Translations under genes and position numbers: made by a program
Part shown: in pieces, positions 1 through 11,400 of the stretch
Numbering within the stretch: the stretch's first letter is position 1
Layout: each line of letters starts with the position of its first letter
The notes under the pieces: generated by a model
What the model saw: only the letters and a program-made list of their open reading frames with translations
Database searches by the model: none
What the model was told of the DNA's origin: nothing
From: Sorghum bicolor
Taxonomy: Eukaryota > Streptophyta > Magnoliopsida > Poales > Poaceae
Direction: 5' to 3'
DNA length: 64,000 nucleotides
Assembly: GCF_000003195.3 (NCBI RefSeq)
Contig: NC_012870.2
Location: 24,916,501 to 24,980,500, forward strand

Positions 1-1517
1 AGGGTAGATAAATATGCCTTAGATATAAGCCTGAATAATAAAGTAGAATTGATTAACAAATCAAGTGCTTGGTATAGTTAGTGAAATTTGTATGAAATAC
101 CTTTCTAGTCAATATAATATCTTAGCAATTAGAGCTAGCATAATAAGAGTAGCTTGTGTGTCTCTTTAGGAGTGTCGTTGTTGCTTACTTGCTAAGTCTT
201 GCATCATCATTGCTTACATGTAGAGAACGGAGTGTTGGAGTACGCGTCTCCCGGTAGCCCAGAGTCCGAGGAGATCGTCGAGGAGTACCTAGAGGTGCTT
301 GAGCCTGGAGAGTTCCCAAAGCTGCTAGCAGCCGACACTTCTGACATTGCGCCTGCCCAAGGCAAGCCCCGGTGCATATATAACCCCTATTTTGGATGTA
401 TATATATATATATATTATATATATGTGTGTGTTGTGCATTTATGTTGCAGGAATGATATGAAACCCACATGCGTAAATATATCTATCCTATGAGTCTTAC
501 TAGTACATGATCGATAGCTGTTTTGCTTAGGTTTATCAGTAGCGTGGCTAACCTGCTGTTACTCACAAAGTAGGTGAATACTACTTACTCATGATAAAAA
601 GGGAATGGAAAATGGAGAGCAGACAAGGATGTGGTTTGGGTACTGGTGGGTGTGAGAAGTTATGTCCCGTGGCCACGAGCTTAACTTGGTTACACTGTTT
701 TCCCTGTCCGTGTTGATTGAGGACCGTCTGTTGCTGTTGATGGTGGTCATGTCATAGACTTATTATCCTGGGCACATACTTGCTTATGGGAGCGGAAAAA
801 CTCATTACTCCCTTGCCATGGGTTCCGGCTCTTTCTGGACTGACTGATGGGAGGCGGAGACAGGTGGAGGTCTAAGCACCATAGTAAGGTCACGCCTTAT
901 GTGCCGGGGCTTAGGGTCCAAGTTTGGACAGGGACTTAGACCCCTCGACAAGGGTGGAGTGAGTTGGTCTTGTTTGTACTTGGGGTGTAGGTGAGGCGTG
1001 TGTTTCGGGGTACCCAGCTGGGATACATTGATTCGCAAATCGCCGTTGTTATCAATGGTCCGACTTGGCTATTGTCTAGCATCGTAGTAAGAATGTGGAA
1101 CTGTGGAAGTTGGTAAAAATGGTTCTGCTTGCTCAACTCTTGCTTGAAAGTAGAACAGGTGCTTATCTAGAATGGTTAGCTAATGAAGTAAAAGTGACGG
1201 CTAAACAAAATGAAATATAAGGATGAACTTTTAGTAATGCTTTCTGCAAAATAAATAGCACACCAACCATAAAGCCTTTCATAAATCCTTGAGAGTCGAG
1301 AATATATCCCTTTGGGTAAGTCTTACGAGTATATTGTGTACTCAGGGTTTATTTACCCTGTTGTAGGTGCAGCTTGAGGAGTGGTCTCTGTGTGGAGGAT
1401 TCCGCTGGTGGGCACAACTTGATGTCCGCTGGTGGGCACAACTGGATGTCCTTGTATTGTCATCATAGATTTATATCTGCGGTTTTATTTATGCACTCTG
1501 AACCTTCGTATTGTAAC
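1..1517. mobile_element. Left part of an old LTR-like repeat
   Basis: No gene is recognisable here. The stretch is continuous with 49094-49307: if the Copia element and one copy of its GTAAC duplication are removed, the two flanks join smoothly. The composition resembles a plant LTR, with a TATA-like AT run, short coding-like patches and no long ORF. An 85-codon frame at 199-456 is rich in Glu and Pro but matches nothing I know. The left end lies outside the window. I infer a Gypsy-type (possibly Tekay/Del) LTR; that label is weak. Confidence 0.45.
401..427. repeat. TA microsatellite
   Basis: A near-perfect run of alternating T and A lies in the old LTR-like sequence. It is simple sequence with no gene attached. 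Confidence 0.8.
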
Positions 1518-2200
1518 TGAAAGGATCAAGATGCCCAAGAGGGGGTGTGAATTGGGCTTCTCTAAAAATTTAAGCAACCTATAAGCTCCAATTTACCCCT
1601 TGTGCCTAGTGTGACTAGAGAACTACCGGATAAAAGTTTTGCAACCTAGTTCCAATCCTATTCTAGCATGGCAATTCTAAGAATGTAAAACACAAAGTAA
1701 ATGCTAGAATGTAAAGGAGTAGTTGAAGAAAGTGCTCGGCGATGTTTTGCCGAGGTATCGGAGAGTCGCCACTCTCCACTAGTCCTCGTTGGAGCACCCG
1801 CACAAGGGTCTTGCTCCCCCTTGGTCCGCGCAAGGACCAAGTGCTCTCTACGGGCTGATTCTTCGACACTCCGTCATGGTGAATCACCCAAAACCGCTCA
1901 CAAGCTTGACTTGAGCCACCCACAAGAACTCAGGGCGGTCATCGTGCCACCAATCACCACCGAACCGTCTAGGTGATGGCGATCACCAAGAGTAACAAGC
2001 AAAGAACTCTCACTTGACCCAAACAAGGCTCTAGAGAGTGGTGGATGCACACTTGACTCTTGGAATTCACTAGAGAAGGATTCTCTCAAGAAATCACTCA
2101 AAGCTCAATCCTCTCTAGGCTATTGCTACTCTCTTGATCCACAACAAGTTTCTCTGATGTTCAACTGGGCAAGAGAGCTCTCATGGACGAGGTGGAGGAG

Positions 2201-2208
2201 TATAAATA
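2201..2208 (-). promoter_or_regulatory. TATA-like box in the Copia 3' LTR
   Basis: The plus strand reads TATAAATA, so the minus strand reads TATTTATA. The motif is kept at the same place in the other LTR (48233-48240). It is a plausible retroelement promoter core. Confidence 0.55.
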
Positions 2209-2259
2209 CTCCCCACGAAGTCCAAAGGTCAGCCAACCGTTTTCCACTGAAAACGAGGT

Positions 2260-2625
2260 CACCGGACGCTGTTAATGTTGCACCGGACGCTCTGCACCGA
2301 GCGTCCGGTGACACACAACGGCTAACTGTATCTGCGTCTGACAGGTCACCGGACGCTACCTCTTAGCGTCCGGTGGCACTGTCCGGTGCTCCGGGGAGTT
2401 TTACAAACTCCCTGAGTATGGGACCGGACGCTACCCGGTGCGTCCGGTGCTAGCGTCCGGTGCTCAAGGGAAGTTTACAACCTCCCTAGGTGTGGGACCG
2501 GACGCTGCCTGGTGAGTCCGGTGCCAGCGTTATGTGCCTAACCCTAAGCACCGAAACCCTCCAACGGCTAAGGACCTCACCGGACGCACTCATAGAGCGT
2601 CCGGTGCAGCGTCCGGTGCCTTCTT
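2260..2625. repeat. CACCGGAC/GTCCGGTG palindrome cluster in the LTR
   Basis: About a dozen copies of CACCGGACG or its complement CGTCCGGTG are packed into this stretch, often as head-to-head pairs with 4-10 bp loops. The same cluster occurs in the other LTR, and a related one lies before the accessory ORF (28465-28700). Palindromes of this kind are known from non-coding regions of Sireviruses. A regulatory role is inferred. Confidence 0.8.
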
Positions 2626-3055
2626 AGGCACCCTAACTTCGTCGAAACGCGATCGTTCCAAAACGAAGTTGGTTCCTCTCGATCTAAGGACTATCTCTGA
2701 GCTGCCTAGTGCTAGGTTTACCAAGTGTGCACCACACCTAAACCTAAAGCCTTGCCTAAGTCAAGCTACTAGATCAAAGCCCCTCTTAATAGTACGGTCA
2801 AAGGAAAACAAAGTCCTAAACTACTCTAAGTGCCCTTCTACACCATATGGCACTTAGACCTAGTCTAGTCTTGACGATGTCCATCCACCCTTTGAAAACC
2901 GAAACGATTTCCACTATTAAGTAGGCATAACGTCCCTGTCCGTACCTATTACCATGACCTCACTAATGACTTTGCCTTTGCAAAACACACGTTAGTCATA
3001 GTAATCAATATTGTGATTAATCACCGAAATCACTAGGGGCCTAGATGCTCTTTCA

Positions 3056-3070
3056 ATCTCCCCCTTTTTG
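3056..3070 (-). other. Copia polypurine tract
   Basis: The minus strand reads AAAAAGGGGGAGAT directly before the 3' LTR start TGAAAG. This is the expected site of plus-strand DNA priming. Confidence 0.85.
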
Positions 3071-3510
3071 GTGATTGATGACAATAACCTCGAGTATGAA
3101 AAGAAGTGAGGTTTTCAAATGACTTGGTTTCTATAAGCATGATACAATAAGAGCAAATGGGTTAGGCATGTTTATATCGACCAAGTCTACCATCCTGCAT
3201 CTAAATATGTGAGATGTGTACAACAGGATATTAAAACACATGGCTCATAAGTACATCGGAGTAAAACGCGGAAGCAAAGGTAATATGAGCCAAACAGATG
3301 ACATAATGAGATATCTCAAAAAAAACATAAGTCATGTCTCACAACCATAGAGTATCTCACACAAGTACAGTGCATAAAAGTAAACATGATGCATGATAGA
3401 GTAGTACACAAAAGAGTATATCAAAGGAATAAAACCCTCTCTAGCTCTCTAGCTCCCCCTAACTCTCATACTCACAACTCTCTCCCCCTTTGGCATCAAG
3501 CGCCAAAAAC
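3071..3510 (-). other. Copia 3' non-coding region with extra polypurine-like tracts
   Basis: No gene lies here. Further purine tracts on the minus strand (complements of CTCCCCCTAA near 3451 and CTCCCCCTTT near 3482) resemble the functional tract beside the LTR. Multiple polypurine tracts are a described Sirevirus trait. Confidence 0.6.
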
Positions 3511-3744
3511 CTATGAAGACGGAGGTGGAGGCGGAGCAATAGAGTCCCTCGGCACAACCTCAAAATGAGCTGCACCATCGGATCCATCGGCCGTCGAGTC
3601 GGAAGAGGTGGAGTGACCCTCTGAAGCTACAGGTGCTGGCGAAGTGGTCTGCGTCGGCTCTATAGGCGCTGAAGCTGTCACAGGCTGTGCGGGCTGCTCA
3701 AGTCCTGCTGACGAGGGTGGCACGGACTCGGTCGCTGTAGTGTT
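3511..3744 (-). pseudogene. C-terminal end of the Copia accessory ORF
   Basis: About 75 codons rich in Pro, Ser, Thr and Ala end in a Pro-Ser tail and a TAG stop. This is the far side of the accessory ORF whose upstream part lies at 25601-27915; Gypsy-1 separates the two. The reading frame here is one base out of phase with the frame ending in DIWEHN at 25601, so either the duplication length or a small indel breaks the join. The original protein was probably around 750 residues. Confidence 0.6.
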
Positions 3745-4875
3745 CTTAAGTATCAATTTTAATTATCAAATAAACAAGAGAAAGAACCAATATGCAAACA
3801 ACACCTAGAATTAGGGTTTGATCTGATAGAATTCCATGAGTTTTGTTGTTTATCTGTTTCTGCAGGGGGTTATCAGGAAATAAGGAAGAAAGGCCCACAT
3901 GTCGGGATTACATAGAGATATCAACGCACCGCGCAATTTTCTACCATCTAGAAGACTCCAGAAGAAACGGGAACAAAGCGGAGGCCGAAAGGGGCCTGGC
4001 CCAGGGCGCCCGCCCCCTCCTGGATTCCAATGAGAACTCTTTTCGCGGACGACGCTCCACCGACCTAAAGGATCAAGGATAACCGTCCAATCAATGTCGG
4101 TTTGATCCAATGGCTCACGTTCACTTGAGGGGACTATAAAACCAGACCTCCTGGCCCCTGGAGGAGACATGTTCATCATAGAGTTGAGAGGAGCCCTCGA
4201 AGGAATACCTCTCCTCTAAATAAAATTTCTTTTAGGCTTAGCATCAAATGTGAGTAGAATTAGATCTTCTAGTTTCTACTAGATTGAGAGAGATAGAGTG
4301 GAGGTGTAGATCGGAGGAAGCCCGGCCTGTCGGTGTCTACTCCGAGGTTGTACCTGCGGGATCAAGTTCTCCTAACCGAAGCTTGCTCCTAGGATTCTTC
4401 AATATTTCGACTTCTCAATTCTAGTAAGTTCTTGTTTTATTATTCTTTGGTTTATGAGTTTACTTTAATCTCTTCGCGTAGAGTTTAGAGTAATCATCTC
4501 TAGCGTAGATGTGGTGTTTGGGCTAGGATACTCATAGATATTCCCTGACTAGCTAAACCATGGTAGTAGCGAGGAACGTGACATTTTCGAGTTACCTTTG
4601 CAAACCATATCTCGTTAGCAGGAAGGATAGGGTTTATAGGTGCGGGTTGAACATCCTCTATAGTGTCTAGATTTTGTAAGCTTCCCCAATAGAACAGTAG
4701 ATCATCCTTACCAAGGTTAGAAAGAGATTACGGTTGTAGTCTTCTCTATATATCACTCACATCGAGAAACATTCTTTGTAGCTTAAAGGTTAGTAGTAAT
4801 AGACCGGGTTAGTCAGATGCACTCTTTCTCCTAGTGGTAAAAAATAAATACGATACTCTAGATCAATTCCTTATT
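3745..4875 (+). repeat. Gypsy-1 left LTR
   Basis: It matches 12709-13390 plus 24875-25014 plus 25261-25600. Compared with the right copy, it lacks about 25 bp in the GC-rich stretch near 4010 and the first bases of the LTR. A TATA box, TATAAAA, lies at 4135-4141. Confidence 0.85.
4135..4141 (+). promoter_or_regulatory. TATA box of the Gypsy-1 left LTR
   Basis: TATAAAA in the context GGGGACTATAAAACCAGA. The motif is at the same place in the right LTR and in both Gypsy-2 LTRs. A CCAAT motif lies about 25 bp upstream. Confidence 0.7.
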
Positions 4876-6848
4876 GTGTTCCCAAATATCAACATCTGGC
4901 ACGGTAGAAGACGATGCAAGCTGCTCAGACGAGGCTACCGACGACGACAGGCACTCAGTAGTGGTAACTGGGACCGTAAAAGCTGCAGGAGCCTGCAGGG
5001 GTGGAGGCGTAGGGTCACCAGTTAGAGCACTGTACGAGAAGCTGATATTCTGGCCTGTCGAGGAGTCCAACACAAGCTGAAATGTTGTAGCTGACTGCGG
5101 TGTGAATCTAGAGCGGAGAGGCGTGAACTCCGGCACCTGCTCAAAGCCAGACGAGATAGCACCCTGAGAGACCTGGTGCTGTGGCGTCGAGAATGGCTGA
5201 CTCTGAGCGGGGAACTGAAGAGGCTGCTGAGACTGACTCTGCGGTGCTGGAGTAGACGGCCTGACAGACGATGTGCCTGGAAGCTGAATCCCTGAGGCGG
5301 CCATAAGAGCGGTCATCATCGCTGTCTGCTGAGCCTGAAAAGCTAGGAACTACCTCTGAAGCTCATCCTGTCGGGCCTGAATAGCTGCATTGATCGCAGC
5401 CTGATCCCTGTCCCTCCTGGCCTGCTCCTCAGCTGCTCTACGCTGGTCAGCCCGCATCTCCTCTAGAATAGCTAGCAGTGCAGGGTCCGTAGCACTCGAG
5501 GAACCTCCTACCTCGTGGTCGTGCGTCCTCGGAGGAAGGTCTGGCACAGGAAGATGATAGTCATCGTTCGAGCTGTCTGAAGCAAAGTCAAACTCCCCCT
5601 CAGCCTCTGCATCTGCAAACGCCCCAATAGCTATGTCCTGCTCCTCCTCGGTCTCTGGTACTGCTCCTGAACTGCGAGTGCCCCTAGGAGAAGGTGGGGG
5701 CATCGGGCCACGTGGTGCTGGAGGAGGTGGCGGAGCGCGAAGGTCGTAGTGTGCTCTCAGCATCTGCCTGGGGTCGTAGTGGAAAGACCGTGTCTGAGTC
5801 TGAAAGCTCTCTCTGCAGGTGAGCTGGAAGGGGTACTGGCCTAGCACGAAGAATAATCATGGTAATCCAATGTGTGTACGGCAACTGACGCCGACCCCTG
5901 AAGCTCTCTAAAATAGTGTCCTCTATCTCTGAGACTATCAAATCCCACAAGTCAAACAGAGTCTTCGAGATGAGGTGGGCTACCAACCACTGCTGTATCC
6001 TGGTGAAGCCGTCCCTGTAGCCTGTCCTGGGAAAGAGCGTCTTCCTCAACACAAAGTCGAGGATCCTGGCTGGGCGTGTCAAATCTCCCACTGTCCTACT
6101 AGAGCCCTCTCCAAAAGGCTGACGGAAACAGGGAGCCACAAAGTCAACCGGTGGTAGCTCACCACCGTGAGGACGACAAGGGGGCTCGAAGTTCCCATAG
6201 CACAGCTGGTGAATCCTGGTGGAGTAGGCTCTCAAACCAAGTACCTCTCTAGCACGCTGAGCTGTCACTCTATAGTCCGAGCCTGCCAGTGCGTAGTGGA
6301 TATAGCTGTGATTCGGAGAAACCCACACTGAGGCGTAGAACTCTCTGACCCACTGCTCACAATAAGTACCAGGGAGAGCAAGTAACTCTAGGAGGCCGTG
6401 GAGGTAAGTGAAGTACTGCCTGATGTCTGCACCAACCACATTTCCTAAAATCTCAAGATCGAGCACCCTGTGCTCTCTGAACTAAGCCTGTGAGCGAACT
6501 AGTGCCTCGTAGATGTCCTCCTGGACCACTGTGTAGAACCTGGCACTAGCTCGCGGATCCCTGGCAACTAGAAACCAGGTAGGAAACGGAACAAACAACA
6601 CCTGCTGGATCTCCCGAGCTGAGACCTGAGTGTAGTCCCTATGTATCCTCACTAGTGCCTGACGAGGTGCTGGAGTGCCTCGAGCTGGTGTAGAGCGAGC
6701 AGCTGAGGTAGACTGACCCTGTGTACCAGTCCGGGGGATGGCCTGAGTACGAGCGCGAGTCAACCTCCTGAGAGGCTGCTCCTGCTGCTGTGCCTCTGCC
6801 GGACCCTCTGCCTGGGCCTCTGCCTTTGTCTCTGTGTCTGGGTCCTCT
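4876..6848 (-). pseudogene. Duplicated piece of the Copia accessory ORF inside Gypsy-1
   Basis: This is a second, diverged copy of 25601-27530 in the same orientation, and it joins the LTR at the same base. It encodes the same protein: an N-terminal Pro/Arg-rich part, a central globular stretch (FYASVWVSP, ALAGSDYRVTAQ, IQQWLVAHLISKT) and a Pro/Gln-rich tail. Damage includes TAG stops at 6482-6484 and 5350-5352, both CAG in the other copy, and a 2-bp deletion near 5780. At about 6848 it changes abruptly into Gypsy gag sequence. The simplest reading is an illegitimate recombination that duplicated LTR plus flank. Confidence 0.85.
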
Positions 6849-7427
6849 TCATATTAGAGATTTTGAGCAAACATGTGATTGTCTTTGTATTGAAGGCATT
6901 TCTGATAAAACTTTACGTTGGAAGCTTTTTCCTTTTTCTTTAAGGGGAGAAGCTAGACAATGGTACAGTGAGAAGGTAAGTCAACAACAAGGTGAATGGG
7001 GAGTTTTATGAGCCAACTTTTGTCTAGATTTTTATTCCCTCGACCGTATCGGCGACCTTAGACTCGAAGTCCTATCTTTTAAACAAAAAGATAATGAAAC
7101 TTTAGGAAAATCCTAGAAACGTTTTTCTGATCTTTTAGAATCTGGTCCAAACCTTAAACTTGAAGACCCTGTTCTTTTATTTCACTTTTTTCAAGGTCTT
7201 CAGAAAGATCATAAACAAATGCTACATACAATGTCTAGAGGTTCTTTCTTTCGCATCCCTACTGATGAAGCTAGAGTGATCCTAGATAGAATCCTAGAAG
7301 CTGAAATAGATAATACTCTTCATGATGAAACCCACGAGCCGAAGTAGACACTCTGTCAAATTCTTCATCTACTTTAGCTATCCCAAGTTCTGAGCCACAA
7401 AAGGAAGAAATTCCACCACCGGACTTC
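6849..7427 (+). pseudogene. Gypsy-1 gag remnant
   Basis: The frame encodes the core of a Retrotrans_gag domain, with the motif FPFSLRGEARQWY, then a helical stretch ending in DEARVILDRILEAE. In-frame stops interrupt it (TGA near 7008, TAG near 7113, a further TAG near 7346). The N-terminal part of gag, the leader and the primer site are missing because the Copia fragment replaces them. Confidence 0.7.
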
Positions 7428-9833
7428 ATGCTGGATATAGAATCTGATCTTTTTGCCGATTTTGGAAACATTTCAAACTACCATTCTATTAACAAACCCC
7501 AAAACGGCCATTTTAGCATTTGTTTACCAAGTGAACATCAATTCAGAGAGCTTATCTCAGTCATGAGTAGCGATTTGTTGGAGGAAGCAGAGCTTTCCTC
7601 TGATGTGATCCGTCTGGACACACCCTCTATAACTATACGCTGTGCTTATGATTCTGATCGATTTGATGCTCTCTATAATCCTGTTGTGGGGATCAACATC
7701 ATGTCTGAATCTTTTGCACTTAAATTATTTAAAAATCTAGTCTTAACCCCCACAACAAAAGTCATAAAGGAATCTTTGGGACGATTAGTCCCCAGTCTTG
7801 GAATTATTAATGTCCTACCTCTTACGGTAGAAGGCTCTATGGTTCATTTGACCTTCTATATCTTTGATACATAGGACTTTGACCTGTTGATAGGACAACC
7901 TTTTAGAAGACTCCTTTATGAAGGTCATACTGGAAAGCTACACATTTCTTTTGGAAAAACTTTTAAATTTCCTGAGTCATATCTTTTGCCTGATCCTATG
8001 GAGGAGGTAAAGGCTGCATCTCTAGAGCTTTTAGATGAACCAGACTTAGAAGACGAAACTCCTTTCTTCACAGAAGAAGAGGCCGAACCTCCTAAACCTG
8101 AACCCTTAGATGACTTTGCAGAAACACCTAGACCTCCCATAAAGCTTAAAACTTTACCACCCGGTCTTATCTATGCTTTCCTAAATAATAATCCAGAGTT
8201 TCCTGTGATCATTAGTGATAAACTCACTCAGGAGCAAACTCTGCGATTAATGACCATTCTTGAGAAACACCACTCAGTTTTCGGCTACTCACTCCAAGAT
8301 CTTACAGGAATCAGTCCTATGATTTGTACCCATCGAATCCTAACAGATCCTTCTGTTTCACCTTCTCGAGAAGCCCAACATAGACTTAACAACACGATGA
8401 GAGAGGTAGTTAAAAAGGAAGTTATAAAGTTGCTGCATGCAGGGATTATATATCCTGTGCCGCACAGTGAGTGGGTAAGCCCAGTTCAAGTTGTGCCTAA
8501 AAAGGGAGGCATGACTGTTATTATGAATGAAAAGAACGAGCTAATTCCGCAACGCACCGTCAAAGGATGGCGGATGTGCATAGACTATAGAAAACTGAAC
8601 AAAGCCACGAGAAAGGATCATTTTCCTTTACCTTTCATAGATGAGATGCTAGAGCAATTAGCGAACCATTCATTCTTCTGTTTCTTAGATGGATATTCAG
8701 GGTATCACCAGATCCCAATCCATCCCGATGATCAAAGCAAAACCACTTTTACATGCCCATACGGAACTTATGCTTACCGTAGAATGTCTTTTAAGTTATA
8801 TAATGCACCAGCTTCTTTTCAAAGATGCATGATGTCTATATTTTGTGATATGATTGAAGAGATTATGGAAGTTTTCATGGATGATTTCTCTGTTTATGGA
8901 AAAACTTTTGATAGTTGTCTTGAAAACTTAGATAAGGTTTTGCAAAGATGTGAAGAAAAGCACTTAGTCCTTAATTGGGAAAAATGTCATTTTATGGTTA
9001 GGGAAGGAATAGTTCTGGGACACCTAGTGTCTAAAAGAGGTATTGAGGTAGACAAAGCTAAAATTGAAGTAATTGAACAACTACCTCCACCTGTGAATAT
9101 AAAAGGAATTCGAAGCTTTCTTGGCCATGCTGGTTTTTATCGCAGATTCATTAAAGATTTCTCATTTATTGCTAGACCACTTACTATTTTGCTAGCTAAG
9201 GATGCTCCTTTCGAATTTGATGATGCATGTCTAACATCTTTCAAATTATTAAAGAAAGCACTCATCTCTACACCAATCATTCAACCCCCTGATTGGTTGT
9301 TGCCTTTTGAAATTATGTGTGATGCTAGTGATTATGCTGTGGGGGCAGTTTTGGGACAAACTAAAAATAAGAAGCATCATGCAATTGCTTATGCCAGTAA
9401 AACTTTTACAGGAGCTCAACTTAATTATGCAACCACTGAAAAAGAGCTTCTGGCTGTTGTCTTTGCCATTGATAAATTTAGATCTTATTTAGTTGGAGCT
9501 AAAATAATTGTTTACACTGATCTTGCTGCACTAAAATATTTGCTCACTGAAAAAGATGCTAAACCTCGCCTAATTAGATGGATCTTATTAATCCAAGAAT
9601 TTGACTTAGAAATAAAAGATAAAAAGGGAGTAGAAAATTCTGTTGCTGATCACTTGTCTAGAATGTATTTTAAGAGTCCACAGGAAACCCCATCAATGAT
9701 TCACTCCGGGACGACATGCTCTACGGGATTAACAGGTCTGACCACAGGAAACCCCCTACCATCCTCAGACAAGTGGCCAAGCAGAGACTTCCAACAAACA
9801 AATCAAGAATATTCTTCAGAAGACAGTAAATGA
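7428..9833 (+). pseudogene. Gypsy-1 protease end, reverse transcriptase and RNase H
   Basis: One frame runs through the whole stretch, broken by a TAG at 7872-7874. Before it is a degenerate protease-like region; [12 protein letters not shown] just after the stop is the usual protease C-terminal motif. RT shows [11 protein letters not shown] (catalytic Asp) and [10 protein letters not shown] (the DD pair). RNase H shows [36 protein letters not shown] and a VADHLSRM end. [12 protein letters not shown] replaces the more usual MPFGLCNAPATF. The frame then shifts and stops at 9833 within the remnant of integrase. RT and RNase H catalytic residues are present. Confidence 0.85.
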
Positions 9834-10389
9834 AATGGGAACGACATGGAAAGACAAGTTACCCGATGCACTCTGGGCATACCGGACAGCGTACAAGACC
9901 CCAATTGGAATGTCCCCATACCAATTGGTGTGTGGGAAGACTTGCCACCTACCTGTTGAACTAGAGTTCAAAGCACACTGGGCCATAAGGAGATGGAATA
10001 TGGACCTAGATGTCGCTGGAGATCATAGAAGAATGCAACTATCAGAATTGGAAGAATGGCGAGAGAAAGCATATCACAATTCGAAGATCTATAAAGAAAG
10101 AGTCAAAAGGTGGCATGACAAGAGGATTAAGAAAAAGGAGTTCACACCAGGAGATAAGGTATTACTTTTTAATTCCAGGGTGAAGCTTTTCGGGCATGGA
10201 AAACTCCGGAGTAAATGGGAAGGACCATTCAAGGTGATCAATTCATCATCCCACGGAGCTATCACACTTCAAAATGACGAAGGTACGTTATTCAAGGTAA
10301 ATGGTCAACGTCTTAAATTATTTTTAGAGCCCAATAAAGAATTAGAAGAAATAGACGTAATCCGTTTTTACCTTCCCATGGAGAATTAG
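9784..10389 (+). pseudogene. Gypsy-1 integrase C-terminal fragment
   Basis: The fragment reads [19 protein letters not shown], then [18 protein letters not shown], a coiled stretch with [13 protein letters not shown] and an SH3-like end ([19 protein letters not shown]). These are the end of the rve fold and the C-terminal domain of Ty3/Gypsy integrase. The zinc-binding HHCC part and most of the DDE core are missing: only about 60 bp separate the RNase H end from this fragment. The frame differs from that of RNase H. An internal deletion has therefore removed integrase activity. Confidence 0.85.
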
Positions 10390-10668
10390 AGCCCGACCTT
10401 TGTAATCTGACGTTTTTGGTTCATACATATATTTTCCTAATTAGTTTTGCATCTAGAAACACGCTCGAGGAAGCGGGCCCACAGAGGAGCCAGAGAGAGG
10501 GCGGGCGCCCTGATCAGGTGGGCGGGCGCCCAGCTCCTGAACCCTCTCGGTCCCAATTTCCTCCGTTATGGAAAACACACTTATGGTAATCCGAATAATC
10601 CCTCAGATGGAAAGTTTCTCACGCACATTGACGGGAGCAACCCGAACAAACCCTAGAGGCACTTTTTG

Positions 10669-10696
10669 ACACCTATACAAACAGACCCTTGACGTC
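10669..10696 (+). promoter_or_regulatory. Possible internal promoter before the Gypsy-1 third ORF
   Basis: CTATACAAA (from 10672) resembles a TATA box. The palindrome TGACGTCA (10689-10696), a bZIP-type site, lies just after it, and a CT-rich leader precedes the ATG at 10771. Position alone suggests a promoter. The 10390-10668 stretch before it holds nothing else I recognise. Confidence 0.35.
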
Positions 10697-10770
10697 AGTT
10701 TTCAAACACCGATCCACCCAAGCCTTCTCTTCTTCTTCAATTAGAGATTATTTGGTCCCTCGCTGCTCCA

Positions 10771-11400
10771 ATGGCCGAGAAGTTCCACGATGGTTGGGAA
10801 GTCGTCCCCTTCAACCTCAACATGAAGACTGAGGAAGACCCCGACGCCCGTGCTCTCATCCCGGCCAACACAGAGCGACAGCTAGAAGCCATGCCATTAT
10901 GCCAGCGTAGCTCCGCCCAATCCAACCATGCTCAACCAGTTCTCACCGCACCGCCACAACCCCTACTCCTCAAGGGATCATCATCCAAGAAGGAGACCAC
11001 CATCAAGGTGCCAATCGACACGAGGATCCTTCCACCCAGACCCAATGAGAGGGTCGTTGGAGTCAAGACCAACCAGAGTGGTGAGATCAGCAGCATTCGC
11101 TACACTAAGGAGGAGGAGAGACCTTACTTTGAAGGGATTAGAGCTGCCAAAGTCCGTTTCATCCCTCCAAAGGCAACCCCGAAGCATGCACTCAATGCTT
11201 TTGAGACACCTCCTAAGCATCGCAAGACTATAGTAGATATTGATGAGGACGTTCGCAGGCTAGACAGAGTTATCATAGACCTCTAGTCCTCGGTTAATTC
11301 CCTCACTAGGCAGCTCTCTAACCACAACACCGTTATACTAGGCCTTAGGCATGATCTTGCTAGTGCCAATAAGAAGATCAAGGAGTTAGAGCGCCGCTAA
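10771..11400 (+). pseudogene. ORF in the env position of Gypsy-1, function unknown
   Basis: A 171-codon frame starts MAEKFHDGWEVVPF and ends in TAG at 11284-11286. The same frame continues for 37 codons to TAA at 11398-11400. That tail is a short amphipathic helix (LRHDLASANKKIKELERR), so the TAG probably interrupts a protein of about 209 residues. It has no signal peptide, no membrane segment and no envelope feature. It lies between pol and the 3' LTR in sense direction, where Athila-group elements can carry an extra gene. A basic stretch and DEDVRRLDRVI suggest a nucleic-acid-binding or coiled-coil protein, but I do not recognise the family. Confidence 0.5.

Larger units (their letters stand above)
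1518..3055 (-). repeat. Copia 3' LTR
   Basis: This LTR lies downstream of the coding region on the minus strand. It matches 47553-49088 with scattered substitutions and a few small indels, so the insertion is moderately old. It contains a TATA-like motif and the CACCGGAC palindrome cluster. Confidence 0.93.

Noticed and set aside
199..456. Possible small gene in the old LTR-like repeat
   Set aside because: 85 codons, no domain, partly made of the TA microsatellite; kept only as part of the repeat.
3740..3758. Perfect rejoining of the accessory ORF after removing Gypsy-1
   Set aside because: The frames before and after the GTGTT duplication are one base out of phase, so a clean healed frame cannot be claimed.
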